This document shows positions 1-11,926 of a DNA stretch of 64,000 bases, piece by piece (the stretch's first letter is position 1; every line of letters starts with the position of its first letter). Position numbers and translations under genes: made by a program. The notes under the pieces are model-generated. The model was not told the DNA's origin. It did not search any database and saw only the letters and a program-made list of their open reading frames with translations. The DNA is from Theobroma cacao (Eukaryota > Streptophyta > Magnoliopsida > Malvales > Malvaceae): the NCBI RefSeq assembly GCF_000208745.1, contig NC_030852.1, positions 14,307,894 through 14,371,893 on the forward strand. Reading direction: 5' to 3'.

Positions 1-15
1 TATGCATTATGTCTA

Positions 16-2617
16 TGTCACGACCCAAATTCCAGGCCATGACCGGCGCATGGGCCCTATGGACATAGTCCACTAAGCCCAAGCAAGCCTATTAATTTGA
101 CGTGTTCATTATTCCATCATAAACTGCTAAGTCATATTTCATAACTTAGAATCAAAATATTATTAAACATTGCCACCTCATACTGGCATACCAAACAAGT
201 GCATATACATTATCTACAACATGTATCTTAATAATTACATTAAGTTCGTCTATACACAACAAAAGAATACTCGACATCCAACGGAGGGACTCTAACGAAT
301 GTACAGCTATTGAATGTCGAGACACCTATCAAAAGATGGATACAAGTCTACGAGGACACCTCGTCCTAGTTACCAGCTGCCTGGTGATCTGAAAACATGA
401 AGTTGAAAACGGTGAGTATAAACCCAATGAGTGAAGAAGAAAGGGAACAAGCATACCATAAGGAATGTTTAACGAAATCATGATGCATTCTTTCAAAATA
501 ATGCAATTTGTTTTTTATCTTATTAAACCCCTCATGTAAACCCCAAATGAGAAAAATCACTTATTGGAAAAAGTCCATGCTCAACAAAGGATTTGGAAAG
601 TGAAAACTTTAATAGCATTCATGCGAATCAAGCCAATAAACGACGGGTCCTCATTGCAGCGGAAAGACATTATCACTACAGCTATGCTACAGCGAGAATT
701 AATTTTTGCTGCAGCGACACTTAATTTAAATTATCAACTAACTTAGGGTTTCTTGACTAGCTGAGGGTTTCTCACCAAACCTCCTCATATTAAGCTTAAT
801 TCACTTATTCCTTAATGTTGGAAATCCATGCTCAAATATGGTAGCAAAGAAGTGGAAAATAGGGCAACAATTGATCAAAATGAGGTGAAAAACAGAAAGT
901 TTTTCGCTGTAGCGAGATTTTGGTCATAAAACAGAAAGTTTCTCACTGCAACGAGAATGAATCTCGCTGCAGCGAGAAGCTACTGTACCTTCCTCGCTAC
1001 AGCAAAAATGGATTCTCACTGCAGTGAGTTTCTTGCCAGCCTATCCTTTCAAAACCTGAGAGTTTCTCACTGCAGCGAGAATCAGAACATCAAGAAAAAG
1101 GTTTCCTTTTCCCTTAAAACAAAGCCATCCTGCTCAATAACAAAAGCAACATGTAACACATGTAAACTCCCAAATTTCAACAAATCAAATGCTCACATTT
1201 TTGCATTTACAACCATATACCATATATGTATATATATAGATATCAATCATCAAATACACCCTCCCATCATCATCATCTCATATGCAATGGCTTATGCGCA
1301 CTCCCACTCGCACATAGCCGGGTCAGCAATGGCTTATGTGCACTCCTACTCGCACATAGCCGAGTTAGTAACGGCTTATGTGCATTCCTACTCGCACATA
1401 GTCGGGTCCACATCAACATACAAATAAGCACCCAATGCATATCATGCATATTATCATATTTTGACAACACATAATCCATTGTATAGCACATTTTCACAAT
1501 ATAACATTACTTCATCAAAGGCTTGTTCCCAAGGTACATTTACAAAGACAAGTTGGACAAAATCATTCATTTTCCCCAAAACAAGTTTGAAACGCAAGTC
1601 CACTCACCGGTATATTGTTGAGCCTTTCACTGACTCTGATTTCCCCTAATTATCCAAATGGGATGATGGGGCTTCCTTGGAACCTACCATCACATTAACA
1701 TCACCATTATGTTAATTCACATACTATAAACCCTAAAAGCTATCTCTTAACTAGCTTTCAATTGTCACTTTAAATGGCTATCTATGTTCTCTATCTTAAT
1801 CACTATAAAATGAATGAACATACTCAACAATCAAATAGCTCATAATCCCAATTACTAGCCATTATTCACAGCTAAAAATCGAGCTTAGTTCATCACTTAC
1901 CCTAGGGCTCTTTTGTAGTAAAATTCTCTTCCAATTGCTTTCAAATCAATAGGGTAATTTTCTCTTTCTCTCTCTAAAATGCCCAACTAGTGAGAGAAAG
2001 TATGGAAATAAGATTTATCAAGGGTTTTGAAGTGAGAGAGTGAAAGAATACAAGGGTTCTAGTCAAAAGGGCTCAAAGGTATGAAAACTAGAGCTAGAGA
2101 GAGAAAATTATGCAAGCTACATATCAAGCTTCCATAGAGGTTGGAAGCAACGTGAGATGGAAGAAGAAGAAGAAGACAAGCTATTGGAAAATGGGAGAAG
2201 AAGCTGCTGGAAGAAAGATATTTATAGCCAATCTTATCCATTCCCTTAAAATTACCAAATTACCCCTCCAAAATTTAGCTTATTCTCCTCTAATTTTTTA
2301 TGTAATTTTTTTGCTCTTTTGACATTGGGACAAGGTCCATAATGGTCTAGACATGCTCAGGTTTATGAAAACTTAAAATTTTAACTTGAGGTGAAAAATG
2401 ACCATTTTGCCCCTATCGTGAAAATCATCAAAATTTTGGTTTCCTTTCCATTTTACCCCTAATTTCACCATCCATTTATGCCTTAGGCCTACTTAGGCCA
2501 TAATATTGTTTAAAAATCTTAATTTTATGGGTTTGGTAAGGAAATGATGAAATTACCCTTGATCAGGGATATCGCGTATACTTCCCTTTACGAGTCTATA
2601 AAGGTCAAGGTCTAATA
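16..2617 (-). mobile_element. Solo LTR-E copy E-a
   Basis: A 2602-bp unit begins TGTCACGACCC and is flanked by the 5-bp duplication GTCTA (11-15 and 2618-2622). It aligns along its length with copies at 5466-7404, 9107-11926 and, inverted, 45501-48323. Its distal end is mutated (expected CA, seen TA). It carries the CTCGCTGCAGCGAG palindrome (963-976) and a block of repeated 'cgcacatagcc' minisatellite (about 1285-1405). The sense strand is inferred from the leader and splice-donor layout seen in better copies. Open frames inside are shadows of the minisatellite. Confidence 0.85.
1285..1410. repeat. Minisatellite inside E-a
   Basis: About three degenerate units of roughly 45 bp, each holding 'gcttatgygcaytcc' followed by 'tcgcacatag'. 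The same position in every E copy carries a related array (5740-5890, 7405-7570, 10380-10570, 12300-12380, 47085-47225), so it is a built-in part of the LTR. Confidence 0.75.
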
Positions 2618-4136
2618 GTCTAGGTGGTGAATCCTCCGATAAGGGTAAAGAAATTATACTCGAGGATCGATAGTCGGAGTACTCTAAAAATTCGACTCCC
2701 AAAATAGTGAGTAACCTTATCATCATTTTAATTATCTAAAGTGGTCTTTTTATTCGATTTTGTGAATGTTATGGAAAATGAGTTTAAATGGTAAATTTTT
2801 AGGTTTTATAAACAAAATGTGTTTAAATGAAATGATTTTATAAATTGTCTTGAAATTGAATGATGGCTTTGAAAATAGAGTAATTGGAGACCATTTGATG
2901 TATTGTGAATTTATGCTTCTAATTGATTGGCTTATGGCAATATTGGCATGAATGGCTGAATTAGTATTTGTGTTAAAAATGTATAAACTGTTGTTTGCCT
3001 TGATAGGCTGGAAAATGATAAAATTGCCATTTCATGCTGTTGAATTTTTATTGTATGGTGGGTTTAGCTTGCTACAGTGGGCGGGTTCTATGGACCAACC
3101 TATTAGAGGGGCACGTACCTCGGTAGGAGAGGCGCGTAGGGTATCTCCTAAGGTATGGCTATAGTTCACGTCACGCCGAACCACCTCGTGATGATGAACT
3201 CCGCTAACGCCAAGGAACGGCTGTGTTTTTCAAACTAAAAATATGTTTACGTCTATACGAAATTTTTAATAGCCTTGGCGGATTCGATTAGATTCCTTGG
3301 CCAAGGTATTCCCGAGAATGATTTTGGCTAGAGCCAAGCTTTTAAGATACTCATAAGCCATGTTGATTATTTAAATGAAATGAATAGTTATGTTATGAAT
3401 TACATATTGAGATGGAATATTTTAATCGTCTCCATTTACTTGACTTTAGATATTTTGGATGGTGTTTGTTTACTCACTGGGTTTATATAATCTCACCACC
3501 CTCCTTTTCACCAATTTAAGGCTTAGAATAAGCTGTAGATAGCTGATATCGTCGAAGGCTACAGTTGGCTTTACTTCCTCAAAAATCGTAGGTTCACAAC
3601 CTTCATTCATTTATGTCATCTGGGGGCCCACTGTCATTGTAAATTAAATTACATACCTTGACTACCTGTATTACAGTATGTATGAATTTATTTTGCTTTT
3701 ACGCTACAAAAATTTCTTACAGATAACTCTATAAAAATTGTTTTCTAAGAAAATAGAATATTTTATTGAATAATTTTTTATTATATCCAAATAATCATAA
3801 TTTCATTTTAAATGAAGGTTTTAGACGTTTAAACTTATTTTTGATTATGAATTATGTGTTTTGTACTCGCATACTACATTTTTAGATAGTTTTGAAATTT
3901 TTAGGAAAAAATGACCAAAATGCCCCTGTGAGACAGAAATCATTTTTTTTATTGTTTTAAGTTGGAAATAGCTTAAAATCTTTTAGAACATGATATTTGG
4001 CAATGGTTACTCATAAGGGAAATGAAAAACTGATATTAAAACCTTGCGAGGTTCTAGCTAGCATTCTGAGTAATGAGTGTCTATCAGGACACCACGGCAG
4101 TTATCATGGGCTCGAGGGGAGTACCGGGTCATGACA

Positions 4137-4155
4137 AAAAATAAGAGATAGAAAA
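4137..4155 (+). other. Decayed polypurine tract of Sire-a
   Basis: A purine-rich run directly before the LTR start at 4156. It matches the intact tract before the 3' LTR of Sire-c (57640-57654). It is the only internal sequence of Sire-a inside the window, because F-a inserted immediately upstream. Confidence 0.55.
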
Positions 4156-5465
4156 TGTTGACTCTATATATTTTTGATGATAGCAAAATATTCCTTTTCA
4201 TAGATGTCTAATTATATTGTTTAAGTGTGCAAGACAAAAATTATATGCCAAGAATAAATCAATCATTCAAAGACACATATCAAAAATCATATGAATAAGG
4301 AGCCACAATTGATCAACAAAACAGAAGCCTCTTAGTTGGATAATGAATGGTATTAGTCAGCTATAATTCAAATTAGAAGTTGGCGAGCTCAAGAGGATTG
4401 AGAGACAAAGAAGACTTAGTTGACCAAGAAGTAAGTTAGTCGACTAAAAGCCTACTGCCAGAAATTTAGACTTCAAGACAGAAATAACTTAATCGACTAA
4501 GAAGTAAATTAGTCGACTAAGAGCTCACTGCCAAAAACTAGATTTAGAAGACAGAGACAATTTAGTCGACTAAGAGCACAATTAGTCGACTAAGATCATT
4601 TTGTCAAAAAATTTGAATTGAATACTAGAAGATAAAATAACAGCTAGTTTCTATCTCCAACGGCCAGAATTGATTTTGTAAGTATTTAAAGCCTCTCCAA
4701 CAGTTAAAAAGAATAGAGAGAAGCCATCCATAGTGATTTTGAGCTTAAAAAACCAAAAACCTTCTCTTTACACTTGTATTTCACTCCCATCCTTTGAAAA
4801 AGTGTTTGAGCTTAGCTTTGTACATCTTAGATCAACTAGGTGATCAATTGTACTTCATCTTTTCTTCATTTCTTGATTACTTAGAGTGTGAAAGGCACTC
4901 TAAGGGATTTATTCAAGCTTGGATTGCTTGATTGAGTGTATAGGTTCTAACTTAGCATTGAAAAGTTAGTTGTTGGGTTTTGGTTCATCCCGTGAAAACC
5001 CATTATTGTAGATTGTGGTTGAGCCTTTGAAAAACCACTTTAGGTTTTAGTTGAGCCCATGAAAAACCATTGTGAAAGGTTGTGGTTGAGCCTTTGAAAA
5101 ATCACTTTGGGTTTTGGTTGATCCCGATAAAAACCATTGTGAAAGGTTTTGGCTAAGCCTGGTAAAAGCCATTGTAAAGCTTGGTGAAAGCTTGTGAATT
5201 TCATCGTTCTTAGTGGATTGATTGGAAAATCCTTTGTTGAACAATCAAAGTAGTGGATGTAGGTCTTTGACCGAACCACTATAAATCGTTGAGTGTTGTC
5301 TCCTCTGTTTTATTTTTCATTTTCATTCTTTCTAAACTCGTTTCTTCATCTTGCATCAAATTTCCCATCATTGATCTTCAATTTGCTCCTAGTTCGAAAT
5401 CAAGTTTAGTAAGAGCTAAAAAGTGCTATTCACCCCCCCTCTAACACATTTATTTAGGACCAACA
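4156..5465 (+). mobile_element. Sire-a 3' LTR
   Basis: A 1310-bp LTR starting TGTTGACTC and ending GACCAACA. It aligns with the 5' LTR of Sire-b (22794-23872) and the 3' LTR of Sire-c (57655-61988, interrupted). It carries the C-run near its end ('ctattcacccccc') typical of Sirevirus LTRs, paired TTAGTCGACTAA palindromes (4436-4595) and a minisatellite (4975-5190). Sequence to its right resumes LTR-E, so the parent element inserted into E-b. The expected right target duplication is GCGAG (5466-5470); its partner lies left of the window. Confidence 0.85.
4975..5190 (+). repeat. Tandem repeat in Sirevirus LTR
   Basis: About five degenerate copies of a 40-50 bp unit containing 'gttgagcc', 'tgaaaaaccattgtg' and 'aaggtt'. 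A shorter version of the block is present in the Sire-b LTR near 23575-23650, so the copy number varies between LTRs. Confidence 0.75.
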
Positions 5466-7404
5466 GCGAGAAGCAGAACCGTGGCTAACCTCACAAAGCT
5501 GAGAGTTTTCGGCTGATCCTCGCTGCAGCGAGAATTAGAACAACCAAGGAAGAGTTTCTTTTTATAACAAAAAGTGGCCATTTGCTGCAATACAATTCAA
5601 TTTGAAAATACTTAGCAAAATTTCAAGGCTCAACATGCAAGATTCCACATACATTACAACCACATACTATATTCATAACTTTCTCTTGCACATGCATATA
5701 TGCATATATAAACTCGAATACCACCACCTCACTCAGCCAGTGTGCACTCCCTACCAGCACAAGGCAATATCATCATGTGCACTCCCTACGAGCACATTTC
5801 TATATCATTGTGTGCACTCCCTACGAGCACACTTCAATATCATCACACGCACTCTGGCCCACATCATTACCGGCATGTGCTATCCCTTCCCGCACACACA
5901 CGATTATATTTATTACATGATATTACCTATCAAGGCACAACACACATATATATTTATATCAACATAATGAAGGAGTACGTGGACTCATCGCAGTCATATT
6001 TTCACAACAAAAAAATTTCATCAAGAGCTTGTTCCCGTATACATTTTAAAGAAAAAGGTAATTAAAACTTTTCAAGTAAATCATTCAAACATATGTGCAT
6101 TTACCCCAAAGCATTTTAATGCAAGTTTGCTCACCGATCCTCGTTGATTCTTAAATCGACTTCAACTCCCCCTAATGGTCCGAATGGAGATGTGGGGTCT
6201 CGTTGGAGCCTATCACACATAGTAGCATCACAAATGAACTCAATTCACATAACCATAATTCTAAAAGCTATCTTCTAAATCATGTTTGACTAGTTATTCC
6301 TAGCTAGCTTCCAACTACCATTAAGTGGCTATCTATGTTCACTATTCTAGTCACCCTAAAATGAATAAACCACCTTAACTACAAAACACTTACAAATCTA
6401 ACCACTAGCCATTCTCAACAACTTAGAAATCAACTCAATTTTCATTACTCACCTTGGTAGCTTTGTAATTGAACTCTTTTTCAAAAGCTTTCAAACTATT
6501 GTGAAAAATCTTTCTTTCTCTCTCTAAAACGTCCAACCAGTGAGAGAAAGTATTAAGGAAAGGCTTTTGAGGGTTTTAAGGTGAAAGAGTAAGAGAGCAC
6601 AAAGGACTTTGTAAAAAAGTGCACAAAAGTATGAAAATTAGGGTTAACTTGAGAAAATTTATAGAGGTTTCAAAGCAAGCTTCCATGGAGGGTGAGAAAA
6701 TGTGAGAAGGGAAGAAAAAGAAGAAAAAGAAGTTGCTGAAAATTAAAAGATGTTGCTAAAAACTTAGATATTTATGCCTAATGTTTATCCAATTTCTCAC
6801 GAAATTACCAAAATGCCCTTAACAAGGTCACTTTGTCTTCCCCTTACCTTTATACAATCTTTTTACTTCTTTGACATAGAGACAAAGTCCATAATAGTCT
6901 AGAAATACTCGGGTTCACGAAAACTTAAAAATTTTGACTTGAGATGCAAAATGATCGTTTTGCCCCTATCATGAAAATTATCAATATTTCCATCTTTTTC
7001 ATTTATTTTACCAACGTTCATTTATTCCTTAGGTCTATTGAGACCTTAATAACATTTGAGAGCTACTTCCAGAAGCTCACCATGAGAAATGATAAAATTG
7101 CCCTTAGTCCATGTTATTGCATCTATTGCTAGTTACGGGTCTATAGAGTCAAGGTCTCACATTCCTCGTCTCCTTGGTGCCCAAAATACCTTATTATGCC
7201 TCAATTCATTTCCAAATCACTTTTTTTATCTCACAAATTCTTCTTCGATAAAAATATTATTATTTTATTATTATTTCCTCACGTACGAAATATTTTATCC
7301 CAAACTATTCCTTTCGTCTTTCATCACTTTTAAACATTATAATTAACCTCAATTGGCTTTCTATAAGTTTTATTAGTTACCATATCAAAGTACAGGGTAT
7401 TACA
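5466..7404 (-). mobile_element. LTR-E copy E-b, right part
   Basis: Resumes LTR-E sequence in the middle of the unit, with palindrome CTCGCTGCAGCGAG at 5519-5532 and minisatellite at 5740-5890, and runs to the family end GGTATTACA at 7404. Its left part is displaced beyond the window by Sire-a. The next base starts E-family sequence in the opposite orientation, so E-b inserted into E-c; the predicted target duplication is ACATG (7405-7409). Near 7150-7390 it contains about 230 bp of terminal sequence that differs from E-e, suggesting subfamilies. Confidence 0.8.
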
Positions 7405-8603
7405 ACATGATGGCATTAGTTGTGCTCGATGTGGGGTTGCACACGATGATGATGATATATGCCATGTGCGTGATGTGGGGGGAGCACATGATGGCATTAG
7501 TTGTATGTGATGTGGGGGTGCACACGATGACTCCGACTCTGTGCGGTGTGGAGTGTACATGAGTTGGCTGAGGTGGTGGTTGTATACATGCTTGTATATA
7601 TATATATATATATGCTATAAATATGTTTTTTATATGCTATAGAAAAGGTTATGAAAATAATATGTGACTGCATTAAATATTGAGAAAACTTCATTATTGT
7701 CAATGTGCTTGATTTAATGTACAATGTGGCATGAGTGGATTTTCCTTGTGGTAGTGAAAACCCCTTAGATTTTACCTGGCCAGCATTTCGTTGTAGCCAG
7801 AATGCCTTTTTACTGCGGTGAGAATCAATTTATTAGGCTTGACTTGCTTGAATTCCACTAAAGTTTTCACTCTCTAACTTTTTTGTTGTTCATGGATCCT
7901 TCATCATTAAGTGATTAAACAACCAAAGGTTTGAATGAAGGGTTTTTAATAAGAAATAAACTAAATTGCATTATTTTTGAACTTAAATGCATCATGATTT
8001 CTAAACTTTCCTTAACGTTACTTGTTCCCTTCTTATGTTCACTCACTAGATTTATACTCACATTTTTAAACTTCATGTTTTAGGTTTTTTGAGTTAAAGG
8101 TGACTGGTTGTAGTACCCTGTATTTTGATATGGTGGCTAATGAAGTTTACGAATGCCAATTGAGGTTAATTATCGAGTTAAAAAGGGTAATTCAGAAGTG
8201 AACCTTTGAAATCTTGATCTCCATGACACATAACTAAAAGTAGACGCGATAATACGGATCAGGGGTAATTTCATAATTTCTCTTGGGGAGCTCCTACGAG
8301 TGGGTTTTTGTTTTATGCTATTTAGGTCTAAATAGGCCTAAGGAATGAATGAATGATGTTTATGATGGTAAAATAAATGAAAAAGATAAAAATAATGATA
8401 ATTTCCATGGTAGGGGTAAAATGGCCATTTTACATCTCGAGTCTAAATTTTTATGCTTTCGTGAACCCGAGTATTTCTAGATTATTATGGACCTTGCCCT
8501 AGTGTCAAAAGAGTAAAAAGTTGCACAAAAGGGTGAAAGGAAGACAAAGTCACCATGTTAAGGGCATTTTGGTCATTTATGTGGGAAATGGATAAACTTT
8601 TGA

Positions 8604-8920
8604 TATAAATATCTAAAGCTCTAACAAATTTCCAGCAGCTTCCAGCAACTCTTCTTCTTCCTCCACTCTCTTCTCTCCATTTCATGTTTTCTTCATCTTC
8701 CATGGAAGCCTCCCATGGTAATCCTAAACCTTGTGTTTTTCTATACCTTTTCATAGGGTTTTTCATGCTCCTTCACTTCTATACCTCAAAAACCCTCAAA
8801 AGTCTTTCCTCAATACTTTCTCTCACTAGTTAAAGGTTTAGAGAGAGAAAAAAAGAGATTTTCCATGATAGCTTGAGTATTCTTGAGAAGGAATTCAACT
8901 ACAAATTCTCCAAGGTGAGT
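8604..8920 (+). promoter_or_regulatory. Predicted LTR-E promoter, leader and splice donor
   Basis: TATAAATA at 8604-8611 is followed by a CT-rich stretch with 'cttcttcttcctcc' and 'ctctcttctctcc', then purine-rich sequence ending CAAG|GTGAGT with the donor GT at 8915. This looks like a promoter, transcribed leader and 5' splice site. The same order recurs in other E, F and G units. Transcription is inferred only. Confidence 0.45.
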
Positions 8921-9106
8921 AATGAGTTAGGATTGATTTTAGGTTGTTGATAATGGCTAGTAATTGGAGTTGTGAGTTGTTTTATTGTTGAGGTTTATTT
9001 ATTTATTTCTAGTGATACTAGAGTAGAAAGACTAGATAGCTAATCAAAAGGCAATTGGAAACTAGTTAGGAATAACTAGTAGAACTTGATTTAGGAAAGA
9101 GTTTTT

Positions 9107-11926
9107 TGTCACAGCCTAAATTCTGGGCCATGACTGGGGCATGGGCCCAAAGGCCAAAGCCCACTAAGCCCAAGCAAGCCTTTTTATGCAATCCCAATCA
9201 TCATTCTCAACCATCATTTTTAAAACCACATATTTCAATTCTCAATTTTAAATATTTCAGTAATGTTTTATGGCAATCCAATATTCACATTTGTATTATG
9301 CTAACATAGTATCACTCATTTGCCACCTTACAGTGGCATTAGTAATCAAATACACATATTTGATTTTTAACATGAATATTAGTGGTCTTCATCACTTATA
9401 CATGTACACAGCATAAGACTCTTGATCGTCAGCGGAGTAACCATGGGTGAAGGTATAGCTACTGAGATGCCGTAGTACCTACCAAGAAGGCGAGCATATG
9501 TGTACGACTCAATCTAGGTCCCAATTGCCTCCAAATCTGAAAACATGAATTTTAAAAACGTGAGTATAAAACTCAGTGAGTGAACATAAGAAGGGAACAA
9601 GCAATCAATAGGAAGAATTTGGAAATCATGATGCACTTGTTTCAAAAACAATGCAATTGATTTAGTTTCTTACTAAAAACCCCTCATTTCAAACTTTGAT
9701 TAATAACCTCATAGTGTTGCAAAAACCCAAGATCAATCCATGAAGTTAAATGGGTGAAAAATATGTCAAAATCAAGCAAGGTAGCAAGCATGGCAGCAAG
9801 TTTCTCGCAGCAGCGAAGTTCATTCTCGCTGCAGCGAGATTCAAGCTGCCAAAAAAGAAAGTTTCCCGCTGCAGCGAGAAACTGTGTCAGTTTGCATGTG
9901 TTTCAGTTTTTTTAGTATATCTCCCGCTACAAAAGTCCAATTGACCTGATTTTTGGACCATTAGAAAGATAAAAGATAAGAGACAGGGATACAACTTTTA
10001 TGTTTACCACTTGTCCCAGTTCGGATGGGAAGGTGGTCAAAATTTTCACCGAAGTGAAAGCGCTACATCAGAACCTGAGAGTTTCTCGCTGCAGCAAGAT
10101 TTATTCTTACTGCAGCGAGTTGTTGGCTACCAAAACAGAATGTCTCTCGCTGTAAAGAAAAACAGGGCACCTAAGTGTAAAAAGGATTTCCTTTGCACTA
10201 AAAATCCATTTGGTGTTGCAATAAAAATCAATTTGCAAGAAAATGGGAAATTCTCAAGATTCATCATGTCAAATTTCACATGCATTACAACCATATACCA
10301 TATTCATGAACTTTAATTTCACAAACATATATATACTTATATATATAAATAAACACCAATACCACCATCATCTCACCCAGCTCATGTGCATCCCCCCACA
10401 TCGTGCACATAGCCGGAGTCATCATGTGCATCCCCACACATCGTGCACAGTCAGTGTCATCTTGTACATCCCCCCACATCGTGCACACGAGCACTATCAT
10501 TATCCATCTCCCTCACCACAATCATCACCGGCATGTGCATCCCCCCACATCGTGCACACACACGGTTATAATTATCACACAATATCAACTATCAATGCAC
10601 AACATATATATATATATATATCAACATAATGTAGTAGTGCATGAATCCATAATAGCCACATGTCACAACATAGAGACAATTTATCAAGGGCTTGTTCCCA
10701 AGGCACACGTTTTTAAGAAAAGTTGGATAAAATCAATCAATGTTTTGTGCAAATAGTTTCACATTCCCAAAATAGTTTTGAAATGCAAGTTCACTCACAG
10801 GTCTTGTTGATTCTTTTGCTTGACTCTAACCTCAACTAATGCTCCAAATGGACATGTGAGGCCTTGTTGGAACCTACACACACACAACATCACAACCAAC
10901 CCAAATTGGCATTAATATAATTCCAAAAGCTGTTTCTTAAATCAAGTTTCACTAGTTATTCCTAACTAGCTTCCAATTGCCATTAAATGGCTATATATTC
11001 TTTCTACTCTAGTAACTCTAGAAATAAATAAACAAACCTCAATAATAAAACAACTCACAACTCCAATTACTAGCCATTATCAACAACCTAAAATCAATCT
11101 TCATTCATCACTCACCTTGGTGGATTTGTAGTTAAATTCCTTCTCAAGAATACTCAAGCTATCATGGAAAGTCTCTCTGTTTCTCTTGCTCTCTAAAATT
11201 TTCAACTAGTGAGAGAAAGTGTTAAGCAAAGACTTTTTAAGGGTTTTAAGGTGAGAGAGTGAAAGAGAACAAAAGGTTCCATGAAGAAGTGCTCAAAAGC
11301 ATGAAAATTGAAGCTAAAGAGATAAAGTTATGGAAGTTGCAAAGCAAGCTTCCATGGAAGATAAAAGGAACATGAAAGGGGAGGAAGAAGAAAAAGGAGA
11401 AACTGCTAGAAGCTGTTGGAGCTCAGATATTTATTTTTCAAGTTAATCCAAATTTCCACCGAAATTACCAAAATGCCCTTAACTTGGTGGTTTTGTCTTC
11501 CTCCCATCCTTTGTGCAACCTTTTTGCTCTTTTGACACCAAACAAAGTCCATAATATTCTAAAGGTATTCGGGTTCACGAAACTTAAAAATTTACACCCG
11601 AGATGCAAAATGACCATTTTACCTTTACCATGGAAATTATCATTATTTTTATCTTCTTCATTTATTTACCATCATAAACATCATTTATTCATTCCTTAGG
11701 CCTATTTAGATCTTAATAGCATAAAAAAAACCCACTCGTAGGAGCTCACCAAGAGAAATTATGAAATTACCCCTGGTCCGCATTATCTTGTCTACTTCTA
11801 GTTATGTGTTTATGGAGATCAAGATGTCACAGGTTCACTTCTGAATTACCCTTTTAACTCAGTAATCAACCTCGACTGATATTCGTAAACTTTATTAGCC
11901 ATTGTATCAAAATACGAGGTACTACA
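9107..11926 (-). mobile_element. Solo LTR-E copy E-e
   Basis: A 2820-bp unit from TGTCACAGCC to GGTACTACA, flanked by TTTTT (9102-9106) and CTTTT (11927-11931). The uninterrupted site, read from E-e itself near 10915-10935 on the other strand, is 'gcttttgg', so the duplication was CTTTT with one later change. It contains palindrome cores at 9825-9838, 9867-9880 and 10084-10097 and a minisatellite at 10380-10570. Its length matches E-f (2823 bp). No PBS, polypurine tract or reading frame of retroviral type is seen, so it reads as a solo LTR. Confidence 0.88.
10375..10570. repeat. Minisatellite inside E-e
   Basis: Four to five degenerate units of about 40-55 bp sharing 'catgtgcatccccccacatcg' in variant form and 'cgtgcacac'. 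It is the cleanest version of the block found in all E copies. A short AT run follows at 10604-10621. Confidence 0.8.

Larger units (their letters stand above)
1..4136 (+). mobile_element. LTR-F copy F-a, split by E-a
   Basis: Bases 1-15 and 2618-4136 are the two halves of one long non-coding LTR unit. The bases before 16 and after 2622 join into the same uninterrupted sequence seen near 59096-59120 in copy F-c. The unit ends at 4136 in GGGTCATGACA, the 3' end of this family. Its left end lies outside the window. It sits just upstream of a degenerate purine tract (4137-4155) that precedes a Sirevirus 3' LTR, so F-a inserted into that element. No coding capacity is seen. Confidence 0.8.

Noticed and set aside
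957..1474. His/Ser/Tyr-rich 156-codon frame and its neighbours
   Set aside because: The composition comes from the minisatellite and palindrome repeats of E-a; equivalent frames in other E copies have different, unrelated products.
963..10097. Regularly repeated palindromes as a CRISPR-like array
   Set aside because: Spacing is irregular, the repeats are 14-20 bp within eukaryotic LTRs, and no associated genes exist.
10243..10756. Overlapping frames of 117-128 codons in E-e
   Set aside because: Same minisatellite effect as in E-a, in several frames at once.
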